From RYN-230 sp963720645 (GTDB lineage Bacteria; Actinomycetota; Actinomycetes; Streptosporangiales; Streptosporangiaceae): 64,000 bases of DNA. The stretch lies in contig CAVRFX010000012.1 of NCBI GenBank assembly GCA_963720645.1, positions 1 to 64,000 of the forward strand. The letters are read 5' to 3'. The translations under genes were made by a program, and so were the position numbers. Below, piece after piece: positions 27,712 through 37,251 of the stretch. Every line of letters starts with the position of its first letter. Positions within the stretch are counted from its first letter, which is position 1. The notes below the pieces were generated by a model, which was given only the letters and a program-made list of their open reading frames with translations, ran no database searches and was not told where the DNA came from.

Positions 27712-29817
27712 CTACTCCGTGCCGAACGACTGGATCTCGGCCCGCTCCGTCTCGGTGAGCTCCCTGGGCACGTCACCGCGCGCGACCTTGGCCGACTGCA
27801 CCTCGCGGCGGATGTCGTCCACGATCTCGGGATTGGCGAGCGTGGTGACGTCCCCGGTGTCGGCGAAGTTGGACACCGCCGCGATCACCCGGCGCATGAT
27901 CTTCCCGGACCGGGTCTTCGGCATGTCCGGGACGATCCAGACGTTCTTCGGCCGGGCGATCTTGCCGATCTCTGTCTCGATCGACGCGCTGACCTTGGCG
28001 ACCATCTCCTGGCTGGCCGTGTGCCCGGGCTTGAGCGACACGTACACCTCGACCGCGCGGCCCCGGATGTCGTCGACCACCGGGACGGCGGCGGCCTCGG
28101 CCACCTCGGGGACGGTCAGCGCGGCCGACTCGATCTCCTTGGTGCCCAGCCGGTGCCCGGCCACGTTGATCACGTCATCGACCCGGCCGAGGATCCGGTA
28201 GTAGCCGTCCGGCGCGCGGACCGCCCCGTCACCGGCGAAGTACGGCCAGTCATGCCAGTCCTTGCTGTCCGGGTCCTTGTTGTACTTCTCGTAGTAGACC
28301 GAGAGGAACCGCTCCGGCTGGCCCCAGATCGTCTGCATGATGCCGGGCCACGGGTTGCGGATGCAGATGTTGCCCGCCTTGCCGTCCGGGACCTCCGCGC
28401 CGTCCTCGTCGTAGATGGCGGGGTAGATGCCGATCACCGCGGGACCGCAGCTGCCCGGCTTCATCGGCTTGAGGGCGGGCAGCGAGCTGCCCAGGAAGCC
28501 GCCGGTCTCGGTCTGCCACCAGGTGTCCACGATGACGGCCTCGTCCTTGCCGACCGCCTTGTGGTACCAGCGCCAGACCTCGGGCTCGATCGGCTCGCCG
28601 ACCGTGGTCATGTGCTTGAAGTGGTAGCCGTACTTGGCCGGCTCATCGGGACCGACCTTGCGCAGCATCCGGATGGCGGTGGGCGAGGTGTGGAAGATGT
28701 TCACCCCGAGCCGCTCGGCGATCCGCCACGGCCGCCCTGCGTCCGGGAAGTTCGGCGTGCCCTCGTAGATCACCGTGGTGGTGCCGAGCGAGAGCGGGCC
28801 GTACACGATGTAGGAGTGCCCGGTGATCCAGCCGATGTCGGCCATGCACCAGTACGTGTCGTCCGGGTGGATGTCCTGGTAGTACTTGGACGTCCCGGCC
28901 ACGTAGGACAGGTACCCGCCGGTGCTGTGCTGCGCCCCCTTCGGCCGGCCCGTGGTCCCGCTCGTGTACATGAGGAACAGGGGTGCCTCGGACGGCAGCG
29001 AGACCGGCTCCACGATCTGGCCGCGATACGGGCTGATGATCTCGTCCACGAAGAAGTCACGGCCGGTCACCATCGGTGTCTGGGACGCGTACTCGCCCTC
29101 GTGACGCCGCCAGACCAGCACCTTGTCGATCTCCTGGCCCTGCTTGGCCGCCTCAGCCACTGCCTCGTCGGCCTTGACCTTGTGATCCACCAGCGTGCCA
29201 CTGCGGTAGTAGCCGTCTATCGTGATCAGGACCCGGCTGCCCGAGTCAGCGATCCTGGTCCCGCACGCGTTGCCGCTGAACCCGCCGAAGACCTCCGAGT
29301 GCACCACGCCCAGCCGGGCACAGGCCAGCATCACGACCGGCAGTTCCGCCACCATGGGCATGTGCAGTGTGACCCGGTCGCCGGCCTTCAGCCCGGCGAA
29401 GTCACGCAGCAGCGCGGCGAACTCGTTCACCTGGTGGTAGAGCTCCCGGTAGGTGATGGCGACCGGCTCGACGGCCTCCGGTTCCGGCACCCAGATGATC
29501 GCGGCCTTGTCCCCGTGCTCCGCCAGGTGACGGTCCACGCAGTTGTAGGAGGCGTTCAGGCGGCCGCCCGTGAACCACTTCCAGAACGGGGCATTGCTCG
29601 CGTCCAGGACCGTGTCCCACTTCTTGTCCCAGCTCAGCATCTCCGCGTATTCGGTGAAGCAGTCCGGGAAGTTCTTCTCGTCGAACCGGTCGAAAATGGC
29701 CGGGTCGGCCGCATTGGCCTGCTGGACGAACGACTCCGGCGGGTAGATGTACTCTTCCTCGCGCCAGTGCACCGCGATCTGCGACTCAGATACCGGGTCC
29801 TGCTGACTCTCCGTCAT
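27712..29817 (-). CDS. acs: Acetate--CoA ligase / acyl-CoA synthetase, AMP-forming
   Basis: ANL-superfamily enzyme that activates acetate or a short carboxylate with ATP and CoA. The ATP loop is LFLMYTSGTTGRPKGAQHST; the A5 motif WWQTETGGFLGSSLPALKPM and the A10 catalytic lysine in KTRSGKIMRRV are present. N-terminal ACAS_N block: YCVDRHLAEHG-like NCVDRHLAEHGDKAAI. 701 aa, intact. The ATG at 29817 follows GGGAGGACC; the ATG at 29832 is a poorer alternative. It converges on the lysine cluster, and could scavenge acetate or acetoacetate/crotonate-derived acids, but that link is inferred. Propionate or acetoacetate specificity is possible. Confidence 0.85.
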   Translation of the reverse strand: MTESQQDPVSESQIAVHWREEEYIYPPESFVQQANAADPAIFDRFDEKNFPDCFTEYAEMLSWDKKWDTVLDASNAPFWKWFTGGRLNASYNCVDRHLAEHGDKAAIIWVPEPEAVEPVAITYRELYHQVNEFAALLRDFAGLKAGDRVTLHMPMVAELPVVMLACARLGVVHSEVFGGFSGNACGTRIADSGSRVLITIDGYYRSGTLVDHKVKADEAVAEAAKQGQEIDKVLVWRRHEGEYASQTPMVTGRDFFVDEIISPYRGQIVEPVSLPSEAPLFLMYTSGTTGRPKGAQHSTGGYLSYVAGTSKYYQDIHPDDTYWCMADIGWITGHSYIVYGPLSLGTTTVIYEGTPNFPDAGRPWRIAERLGVNIFHTSPTAIRMLRKVGPDEPAKYGYHFKHMTTVGEPIEPEVWRWYHKAVGKDEAVIVDTWWQTETGGFLGSSLPALKPMKPGSCGPAVIGIYPAIYDEDGAEVPDGKAGNICIRNPWPGIMQTIWGQPERFLSVYYEKYNKDPDSKDWHDWPYFAGDGAVRAPDGYYRILGRVDDVINVAGHRLGTKEIESAALTVPEVAEAAAVPVVDDIRGRAVEVYVSLKPGHTASQEMVAKVSASIETEIGKIARPKNVWIVPDMPKTRSGKIMRRVIAAVSNFADTGDVTTLANPEIVDDIRREVQSAKVARGDVPRELTETERAEIQSFGTE

Positions 29818-30705
29818 TGCTGGTCCTCCCATGAATGGATGATCTCTAGGCGGTCAGTCCGGGAGCCGTTCACGGCGCCCTGGCCGCCCCGGGACAGGAG
29901 GGCAGGGCGCAGGGATGCGGCGCACGCGTCAGGCGGGCCCGCAGGGGTCCCGTCAGGTAGCGCCGGCTCATCCTCCCCGCCTGGCTGCCCGTCCCTGCGG
30001 CGGAGGCCAGCCAGCAGCATGCCGCCGGGGCTGTCGCGGTTCCCGCCGCCGCCCCCTGGCCGGACCGCCCGCTGACCACGGTGTCATGACGCCCTCACGC
30101 GCTGGGGAAACCGGTTCATGCTATCCCCAGGCGTACCGCGGAACCAGGGCCCCTCGTCCCGGGGACACAGGGCCCCGCGCGGCCCCGGCCAGGGCCGGGC
30201 GGCCGGTTGACATCAGGCGTGGCAGCGGTATGGTGCTGCGCACAGTCCAGCACTTGGCTAGCCGTCAGGGTGAGCTGGCCGTCCTGGCCAGGCTGCGTGC
30301 GGGCCGGTCGGCCGGCCCTGATGCCAGGCGCAGCGCGCCAGGACGTGCCCGGTAGCCCGCTGGGCCGGGGGGTTGGAAACGGGAAGGGCCTGGGCGCCCA
30401 GTAGACAACGGAGAACGAGCTCGTTGCCGGCGGGACGGTCTCCGGTCCGAAGGGATGCCCGGGCCCTCTTCCCTGCCCGCCGCGCGCTGCCCGGTCCGCC
30501 GGGCGGGCGGATCCGCCGCCGCGGCCGGGCTGGCCCGCGTGACCCGAACGCGATATCCGCCGCTTTCGCAGCGTCAACATTGGTGCAAATTTGGCTATGC
30601 GCGCCGGAGCGCGGGCGCCGATGACGCCGCGTGACGGTAATCTGCAGGGACCACGGGCCCGAGATGCCGCGACCCCACGCGGCGGTCAGGGGAAGGCAGG
30701 AGAGG
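29818..30705. other. Long intergenic region (888 bp) between acs and ppm1
   Basis: No convincing gene on either strand: open frames here have no ribosome site and no family-like composition. Contains a stem CTGGGG/CCCCAG at 30102-30130, a near-consensus promoter at 30207-30234, and an AT-richer island at 30570-30600 (CATTGGTGCAAATTTGGCTA) that may be the ppm1 promoter. A small RNA downstream of 30234 is possible but unproven. Confidence 0.4.
30207..30234 (+). promoter_or_regulatory. Orphan sigma-A-type promoter
   Basis: TTGACA at 30207-30212, 16-bp spacer, TATGGT at 30229-30234. One of the best -35/-10 pairs in the window, yet the nearest plausible plus-strand gene starts about 470 bp downstream. 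It could drive a long leader of ppm1 or a small RNA. Confidence 0.45.
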
Positions 30706-31476
30706 TTGGCTGGCAACAACGAAGCCGGGACTCCAGTTGGCCGGGTCGCCGTCATCATGCCCACGTACAACGAGCGTGAGAACCTGGAAGCCATGGCTGC
30801 GCGGGTCAGGTCCGCGGTCCCCGACGCCGACCTGCTGGTGGTGGACGACAACAGCCCGGACGGCACCGGCGAGCTCGCCGACAAGCTGGCCGCCGAGGAC
30901 TCCCACGTCCAGGTCCTGCACCGGCCGGGCAAGGGTGGCCTCGGTGCCGCGTACCTGGCCGGGTTCGGCTGGGCCCTGGAGCGGGACTACGGCGCGGTCG
31001 TGGAGATGGACGCGGACGGCTCCCACCAGCCCGAGCAGCTGCCGGTCTTGCTGGATGCGCTGCGCCAGGCCGATCTGGTGCTCGGCTCCCGGTGGGTGCC
31101 CGGTGGCCGGGTGCTCAACTGGCCGAAATCGCGCGAAGTGCTGTCGCGGGGGGCGAACATCTACGCCCGGGTCATGCTGGCTATCCCGCTCAAGGACGCC
31201 ACCGGCGGCTTCCGGGTCTACCGGGCCGCCACCCTGCGGGCCATCAGGCTGGGCGAGATCGAGTCGCAGGGCTACTGCTTTCAGGTCGATCTGGCCCTCC
31301 GCGCGCTGAACGCGGGCCTGCGCGTGGTGGAGGTGCCGATCACGTTCGTCGAGCGGATCCACGGCTCCAGCAAGATGAGCAGGTCCATCATGGTGGAGGC
31401 GTTCTGGCGGATCGGGCGCTGGGGAGTGGCGTCCCGCTGGGCGGCGCTGCGCGGGACCCGCACGGGCGGCCGCTGA
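30706..31476 (+). CDS. ppm1: Polyprenol monophosphomannose synthase (GT2 family)
   Basis: GT2 glycosyltransferase that transfers mannose from GDP-mannose to polyprenyl phosphate, providing the donor for protein and lipoglycan mannosylation. GT-A motifs: VAVIMPTYNERENLEAMAAR, VVDDNSPDGTGELADKL, and the catalytic DxD in VVEMDADGSHQPEQLP, then VLGSRWVPGGRVLNWP and VPITFVERIHGSSKMS. It is the stand-alone catalytic form without an acyltransferase domain. The TTG at 30706 is preferred because GGCAGGAGAGG lies just upstream. 256 aa, intact. A Tn3-type transposon is inserted 38 bp after its stop. Confidence 0.88.
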   Translation: MAGNNEAGTPVGRVAVIMPTYNERENLEAMAARVRSAVPDADLLVVDDNSPDGTGELADKLAAEDSHVQVLHRPGKGGLGAAYLAGFGWALERDYGAVVEMDADGSHQPEQLPVLLDALRQADLVLGSRWVPGGRVLNWPKSREVLSRGANIYARVMLAIPLKDATGGFRVYRAATLRAIRLGEIESQGYCFQVDLALRALNAGLRVVEVPITFVERIHGSSKMSRSIMVEAFWRIGRWGVASRWAALRGTRTGGR

Positions 31477-31484
31477 GCAGCCCG

Positions 31485-31499
31485 CCCCGCAGCGCGGGG
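31485..31499 (+). terminator. Short GC hairpin after ppm1
   Basis: CCCCGC-AGC-GCGGGG starting 8 bp after the ppm1 stop. No T-run follows. It lies just outside the transposon's left target duplication. Confidence 0.35.
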
Positions 31500-31508
31500 C
31501 CATGGGCC

Positions 31509-31513
31509 AGGAT
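31509..31513. repeat. Target-site duplication, left (AGGAT)
   Basis: AGGAT directly abuts the GGGG of the left inverted repeat and is repeated immediately after the right end at 40970-40974. Five base pairs is the duplication length made by Tn3-family transposases. Confidence 0.93.
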
Positions 31514-31554
31514 GGGGTGCCGGTAAGAAACGTGTCACCAGGGGCAAACGAGCG
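31514..31554. repeat. Left terminal inverted repeat (41 bp)
   Basis: Begins GGGGTGCCGGTAAGAAACG and ends CAAACGAGCG; an exact reverse complement of 40929-40969 over all 41 bases. Confidence 0.95.
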
Positions 31555-31565
31555 TGATCCTGCTG

Positions 31566-32291
31566 TCAGACGGGGAAGTTGCCGATGACGTCGTCGTAGC
31601 GCTGCTGGGCGTCGGCGAGGGCTAGGCGGGAGTAGATCTCCAGGGACTGGCGGGTGGCGTGGCCGCTGTAGGGCTGGATGAGCGCGTCGTCGATGCCCTG
31701 GGTCTTGAGCCAGGTGAACAGGAAGTGGCGCAGCGTGTGCGGGCTGATCGAGGCGGTGATTCCCGCGGCCTGGGTGTAGCGGGCGAGGATCTTGCGGACG
31801 CCGCGCTCGCTGTAGGGCTTCTTCCAGCTCGACTCGAACAAGTACGCCGCGCCGGCTCGGCACTGTGCGTCGATGTGCAGGGCGAGGGTCTCCTTGAAGG
31901 CGGCGGGGAACGGGACGACGCGGTCCTTGCTGCCCTTGCCCTGGGTGATCCGGATCCGGCAGGCGTCGAGATCGACGTCGGCGATCCGGATCCGGACGAG
32001 CTCGGCGACCCGGACCCCGGTGTACAGCAGGGTCTTGATCAGAACGACGTCTCCGGCGCGGCGGGCTTTCCAGACGGCGTCGTAGAACGCGCTGATCTCG
32101 GCCTCGGTGGGCACGTAGGGCAGCTTCTTCGGCGTGCGGGTGACCTCGACCTCGAGTTCTTCACGCAGGTGCCGGAACACTTCCTTGAGGTAGGCGTAGT
32201 CGGGCCGCTCGCCACGCAGGTGCGGGGCGAGCTGGCGGGCTTTGCGCCGGGCCGGGGTCCGCTGCGGGCCCGGCGCGGCCGCGGGGGTCAC
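31566..32291 (-). CDS. Tyrosine recombinase (transposon cointegrate resolvase, TnpI-like)
   Basis: Site-specific recombinase expected to resolve cointegrates made by the Tn3-type transposase. All catalytic residues are visible: Arg94 (TGVRVAELVRIR), Lys119 (TQGKGSKDR), His185 and Arg188 (SPHTLRHFLF), His211 (SGHATRQS) and the nucleophile Tyr220 (IYSRLALADAQQRY). 241 aa with only a short N-terminal DNA-binding part, smaller than phage integrases. It starts at GTG 32291, overlapping the tnpA stop by 4 bp (GTGA), so it is translated with the transposase. Its 3' end lies 12 bp from the left inverted repeat. Confidence 0.88.
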   Translation of the reverse strand: MTPAAAPGPQRTPARRKARQLAPHLRGERPDYAYLKEVFRHLREELEVEVTRTPKKLPYVPTEAEISAFYDAVWKARRAGDVVLIKTLLYTGVRVAELVRIRIADVDLDACRIRITQGKGSKDRVVPFPAAFKETLALHIDAQCRAGAAYLFESSWKKPYSERGVRKILARYTQAAGITASISPHTLRHFLFTWLKTQGIDDALIQPYSGHATRQSLEIYSRLALADAQQRYDDVIGNFPV

Positions 32292-35234
32292 TGCGCCTCC
32301 GGTGCGGTGTCCGCGTGCAGGGCCAGGCGGCGGCCCATGTCGAGTCGGACCTCGCCGTAGGGGGCGACATGCGCCCAGAACAGCGGGGTCAGGCCCCGCT
32401 TATCGTCGGCGGTCAGCCGGTCCGCCCACATCTCGTCGGCGAGGACATCCTGGACCATCAGGGTGTTGACGTAGACCAGGGCGGCCTGGAGGATGCGCAG
32501 GCACAGCACGGACAGTTCCTGCTCGTCGCGGCGGTTGGTGGCGATGTCGCCGCCCTTGCCGAAGAAGATGACCGCGTTGGCGCGGTTCCAGGATTCGACG
32601 ACGTTGAGGCCTTTGCCGATCTCGCGCTGAAGGTCGCGGTCGCGCAGGTACCGGGCCAGGAAGATGGTCCGCTGTGCGCGGCCGGTCTCGGCGATGGCCT
32701 GGTAGGCAGGGTGGATGGCGTTGGCTTTGGTGAACCGCCGCAAGATGGCCTCGGTGCTGGCGGTGCCGGTGCGGATCGCGGTGGCGTACTTGATCATCTG
32801 GTCGTACTGGGCGGCGATCAGGTCCCACCGGATCGGCCGGGTCAGCGCGGGTTCCAGCCGCGGCCAGGCGCCGGGGTCTCCGGCGGCCGGGCGGTACAGC
32901 CGGGTCTTGTTGATCCGCTTGATCCGGGGCAGCAGGTCGAAGCCGAGCAGCCGGGTGATGCCGAACCCGATCTCGGACTGGCCGTGGGAGTCGGTGTAGC
33001 TGGCTTCCACCTCCATCGTGGTGCCGTGCCGCATGACGCCCTCGATCATCGCGGCGACCTCGGAGGCAGAGCACCCGATGAGCTGGGAGTGGATGGCCAT
33101 GCTCTTGCGCTCGACGTGCCAGTAGATCAGCACGCCGCGGCCGCCGTAACGGGCGTGCCATTCGGTGAAGATGTTCTGGTCAAACGCGCCGAAGTGAGTG
33201 GAGTCGCAGGCCACCGCTGTGGAGCCCGCGCCCCAGATGGCCTGGCGGCGGGCGGCGAAGGTGGCATTGGCGATCTCGACCGCGATGGCCCGGGCGGTCT
33301 CCGGGGACAGGTAGCGGCGGCGCACATAACGGATGTCGTCCTCGCGATGGCCGTGCTCGCCCGCCGCGACCGCGCGGATCCCGGTGTTGGTGCCGTAGGC
33401 GTAGACGGCCAGCAGCAGCCGCTGCGCCAGCACGCCGGGGTCGAGGTCCCCGCGGGTGGCCGCGGAGGCGGCCGCGGTCAGGCAGCCGGTGCGCAGCACG
33501 GCCTCCTTGAGCATGTCGATCAGCGGCACGGTGCCCCACCGGGCGGTGATCTCCTTCTTCAGCTGCCGCAGGTTCTGCGGCTCGGGGGCCGCATCCAGTG
33601 GCGTCAGCTTGATGGCGCCCTCGCGCCGCCCGGCGATCTGCAGCCAGTCCAGCTGGGGCAGCGCGTCATGCAGGGCGTCGAGCTCGGCACGCATCTCCTC
33701 GCGCAGCTCAGCGATGAACGCCGCCGGGTCCAGCGGCTTGCGCAGGCTGGCGTAGTGCTCGGCGCGGCGCGCCTCGAAGTCGGCGGGCAGGTCCTCGTCG
33801 GGGTTGCGCCACCGGCCGGCGCCGGTGATCCAGATCTCTTTGCAGCGCAGGTGCTCGCGCAGCGCCTGGAAGGTGACGATCTCGTAGCCATCCGGACACC
33901 GCTGGCGGCCGTGCTGGTCGGTGCGGTAGACCAGCGGCTTCCAGTCTTCGTGATCCCGGCGTGCCGGGGATGTGCTCCCCGGCGGGGTAGTAGGTCAGGT
34001 TACCCCGCGGCGGATCAGCGCCAGGGCTCGATCACCGGCTGGCAGGCGCTGCTGCCGGTGCGGAACTCGAGCACCTCGAGCAGCTTGATCAGCCCGCGCC
34101 GGTAGTGCCCGGTGTAGGAGGCCCGCAGCGTGGTCTGCACGGTGCGCCGGTAGGCAGTGCCGGAGGACTTGTACTCAGCGACCAGGTCGCGCAGCGTCTT
34201 CTCGCCTGCCACCGGGTAGACCACGGCGCGGACGGTGTCATCGGGGCGGGCGATCGCGGCCTCGGCGAGGCGGAACAGCAGCGTCTCCTTCCCGGCGACC
34301 TTGCGGAACTCGCTGACCAGTTCCTGGGTGACTTTCCGCTCGGCGCGGGCGCCGATCCGGTGCATGGTGGAGATCAGCAGGTCCGCCAGGGTGTCGGTGA
34401 TCTCCCGCTGCCGCTCGTATATCAGCGCGGCCAGCAGGGTCAGCGTCAGCGGCTCAGGGTGGCTGCGCAGGTGCGACGGGGCTTCCACCGCGGCGCGGGC
34501 CCGCCAGGCGGCGATCACCTTCGGCGCGATGCCGGCGAACACGCCGTCCGGCAGGCCTGCCGCGCGCACCGCGTCCAGCTTGCCGATCTCGGTGAGCATG
34601 GACTCCAAGCTGAGTTGCCGGGCACCGACTTGATCAGCGCCAGCGCCGACGGGTCGGTCTCCTCGGCATCGTCATCAGCGGCGGCCGCGGCCAGCTGTGC
34701 GAGCCGGACGCTGGCGGCCGGGCCGAGCCGCGCGGCCACCAACTGGGTAAGCGCCTGCTCGGCCTGGTACAGGGCCGAGCGGATGATCCGGTCGCAACGG
34801 CCCGCGGACGGCGGCTCGATCCGCTCGGCCCGGCAGCGAGCCAGCAGTTCCTCCCGCACCCGGTCGGCCCGCCGCTCGGCCCGGCAGACGCCGGCGGCCA
34901 GCCACTCGGTGAGCTTGGCGGCGTCCTCGGTGCTGCACTCCCGGAACCCCAGGTGGCGGCGGACCTGTGCCCGGTGGTATTTGAACGTGCGGCCGGACCA
35001 TTCATAAAAGCCGAGGTCGGACGCGGGCACACCGACCTGGCGGGCAACGAATGCCACCGCATCGTCGTCTAGCTCGGCCCGGCCGCGCGGGAACCGTCCG
35101 GCGTGGGTGTAGAACTTCAGCAGCAGCGCGAACCCCAGCCGGGTCGGCCCCTGCTTCCCGGCGACCAGCTCCCGCTCGTCCTCGAGCAGGGTCCAGTGCT
35201 CGGCCAGCTCATCCAGGTCCACCAGCACCACCAC
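32288..35234 (-). CDS. tnpA: Tn3 family transposase TnpA (frameshifted)
   Basis: Large DDE transposase for replicative transposition. N-terminal DUF4158-type domain: TLLEDERELVAGKQGPTRLG then GFYEWSGRTFKYHRAQVRRH. Catalytic core: first Asp in STAVACDSTHFGAFDQNIFT, second Asp in VEASYTDSHGQSEIGFG, and Glu in NVVESWNRANAVIFFGKGGD. Restored length about 980 aa, normal for Tn3. Breaks near 34620, 34010 and 33960, plus probably 33700-33900, each single-base. The GTG at 35234 is the first start in frame. As written no full-length transposase would be made; sequence error is as likely as decay. Confidence 0.9.
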
Positions 35235-35403
35235 ACTTCCGCGTTCCGCGGCTGACGATAGCGAGGGGGTCTGACAAAGTTCCGGGAATTACCGGAGGCG
35301 GCACTTCCGGGACCATGCCACGCCCGCTGCCGCAGGCGGCGGCCTGCGGCGCCGACCTCCAGAACCTGTAAGTGCCGACTGCAGAAGTCAAAACGGAACT
35401 TCG
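35234..35403. other. Candidate internal recombination (resolution) site
   Basis: Upstream of tnpA, a word close to CACTTCCG/AGTTCCG recurs: CACTTCCGCG at 35234-35243, AAGTTCCGGG at 35277-35286, CACTTCCGGG at 35302-35311, and inverted at 35394-35401 (CGGAACTT). The copy at 35281 forms a core palindrome TCCGG-GAATTA-CCGGA (35281-35296), the geometry of a tyrosine-recombinase crossover site with accessory direct repeats, as in the IRS of Tn4430. Confidence 0.4.
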
Positions 35404-35756
35404 CCGAGAGAAGCGCGCTCGCCTATCCCAGACGGTGTCTGTTGCGGAGGGTGAGCACCCCGCCGGGCGGGCGGCCCAGACATTCGGCACATATCGCTGA
35501 TTCTTTGCAGGGGACTCAGGGAGTGCCGGGATCGCCGTCGGCGCCCAGATCAACCATTCCGGCGTGCTCCTGGGAACTCACCCAGCACCCAGGGCGGTGA
35601 CATTGCGAGAGCGCGTTGGGGTCCAGTCCAGGGCGGAGCGCGCGTGGGTGAGTGCCGATTGCCAGTGCGCGCGCGGGTGGAGGCAAGGGCTGGGTCTGCT
35701 GCCGAGTCCGTGGCTGTCACCGGGTGTAGCCTACGTCCTCCTCGTCCTATGGATGA
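35404..35756. other. Non-coding stretch inside the transposon
   Basis: About 350 bp between the candidate recombination site and the end of the DUF2254 gene. Base composition is less GC-rich than the rest of the element. No gene, repeat or terminator with a T-run could be supported. Confidence 0.35.
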
Positions 35757-37031
35757 TCATCGGAACCCTTCTGTTACGTGATCGCCGGGCGTCTGGGTGG
35801 CTAATCCAGCTGGTTGGTGTAGTGTGCCGGTCGCTTCGTGCCAGATCGCTGGGAAGTTGGCGGCGCCAAGCTCTTCGGCGCGGTGGAGCCGCCGGGCGAC
35901 CGGTGGCTGGCGGGCTGGCGGTGCAGTGTTCCGCAGGCTGGTGAGCAGGGCCTGTGCCCGCAACAGGACCATGGGAGATTGGGATGCGGACTCGATGAGA
36001 TCGTCTAGTCCGGTGCGCAGGTAGTCATCCCAGGACGGCAGTGCCAGCACCACCCGGACAGTCCCGGCGTCATCGGCGACGTCGGCCACGTCCAGGTCCC
36101 GTGATACCAGGGGCTGGAGGAGGCTCTCAATGGTGTCCAGCACCTGGACGGCGGTCGCCGGATCGTTGACCGCTGGCGACAGTGCCCGCATGGCGATGTC
36201 GGCGAGCAGGCGGAACGCGAACAGCGGATCCTGGTCGAAGGTGCGCTCTGGCCCGGTCACCAGCCCGCCCAGAACCGCCCCGTCCGCCACCTCGCCGCCA
36301 TGCACATCGGCGACCGGAGCCCCCTGCTGAAGCGTGTCCCCCATGCCGGCCCGGAACACGATCACGGCGCCGCCAGCGGCCCGCAGCAGCCGGCCCAGGT
36401 CGAGTTGCTGCAAGATCGCCTGGCGGTGCGGCCATAGGACCGCCCCCTGCCGCGGCGCCAGCGGGGCAGGCGGTTCCCGCCCGGCCGTGTATGGCCGGGG
36501 GTACAGGTCGTCAATGACGCCGCGGCCCTGCCCGGCGATGGCCGCCAGGGTGGGCGCCAGCTGAATGGAGGCGAAGGCTTTCACCTGCAGGCTCCGGATC
36601 AAGGCGATGGCCGCGAGCACCGCCACCACCTCGGCGGCCGGCACGATCACCGAGACTTTCGTCTGGTCGCCGATGACCAGGGCCGTGGTGACCGAGAACA
36701 CGAACACGCCAATGGCAAAGGCGAACGTCCGCCACACGATCGGGTCGTCACGGAACAGGGTCAGCCGGGGCGACAGGCTGCTGAAGGCCCACTGCACGAC
36801 CAGGAAAAGCAGCGAGAAGATGACGGTCACCAGCCCCAGGACGCCGAAGCCCACCGCGACCAGCGCGTCTGTCACCTGGGTGCTGGCCACAGTGGCGTCG
36901 GTGGTGATCCGGGGCAGCAGCAGCCCGAGCCCGAGCCCGGCCAGCGCGCACAGCAGCTGCACCAGACCGGCCCGCAGCCGGCGCCGGGGCCGCGCGAACC
37001 GCCCGGGCGGGCGGGCAGCGAGCGACCGCAT
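35757..37031 (-). CDS. DUF2254 family membrane protein
   Basis: Predicted inner-membrane protein of unknown function. Four hydrophobic segments lie in the first ~170 residues (LVQLLCALAGLGLGLLLPRI; VAVGFGVLGLVTVIFSLLFL; FAFAIGVFVFSVTTALVIG; IVPAAEVVAVLAAIALIRSL). A soluble C-terminal domain carries family blocks such as FDQDPLFAFRLLADIAMRAL followed by SPAVNDPATAVQVLDTIESL. The ATG at 37031, with GGGAGCGGTG before it, gives 424 aa; an in-frame ATG at 37175 would add 48 mostly polar residues. Intact. It is the last gene of the transposon cargo run. Confidence 0.82.
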   Translation of the reverse strand: MRSLAARPPGRFARPRRRLRAGLVQLLCALAGLGLGLLLPRITTDATVASTQVTDALVAVGFGVLGLVTVIFSLLFLVVQWAFSSLSPRLTLFRDDPIVWRTFAFAIGVFVFSVTTALVIGDQTKVSVIVPAAEVVAVLAAIALIRSLQVKAFASIQLAPTLAAIAGQGRGVIDDLYPRPYTAGREPPAPLAPRQGAVLWPHRQAILQQLDLGRLLRAAGGAVIVFRAGMGDTLQQGAPVADVHGGEVADGAVLGGLVTGPERTFDQDPLFAFRLLADIAMRALSPAVNDPATAVQVLDTIESLLQPLVSRDLDVADVADDAGTVRVVLALPSWDDYLRTGLDDLIESASQSPMVLLRAQALLTSLRNTAPPARQPPVARRLHRAEELGAANFPAIWHEATGTLHQPAGLATQTPGDHVTEGFR

Positions 37032-37251
37032 CACCGCTCCCGAACGCGGCCACGCCGCCGCCTGCGCGGCATCGTGGAGGGTACCGCGGCTGGTCGGCCG
37101 GAACGCGTGACCGGCGTGTCCGGCCAGCGACTGGGAGGTATCGGCGGCGGTCGCCGCGCCGGGCCGGGCGCGCACTTCGCGTCGTGCCCGCCGGGTTCCG
37201 GTCGTGTCGTCATCACTGGTGATGTCACTTCCTCCGGTCAGGGCTTGGTTA

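Noticed and set aside
29915..30355. Possible gene on the plus strand in the acs-ppm1 gap
   Set aside because: Composition is Arg/Gly/Pro/Ala low-complexity, there is no ribosome site, and the near-consensus promoter at 30207 lies inside it. Treated as non-coding.
37176..37251. Extension of the DUF2254 gene to upstream starts
   Set aside because: The added N-terminal residues are polar and not family-like; the ATG at 37031 has a better ribosome site.
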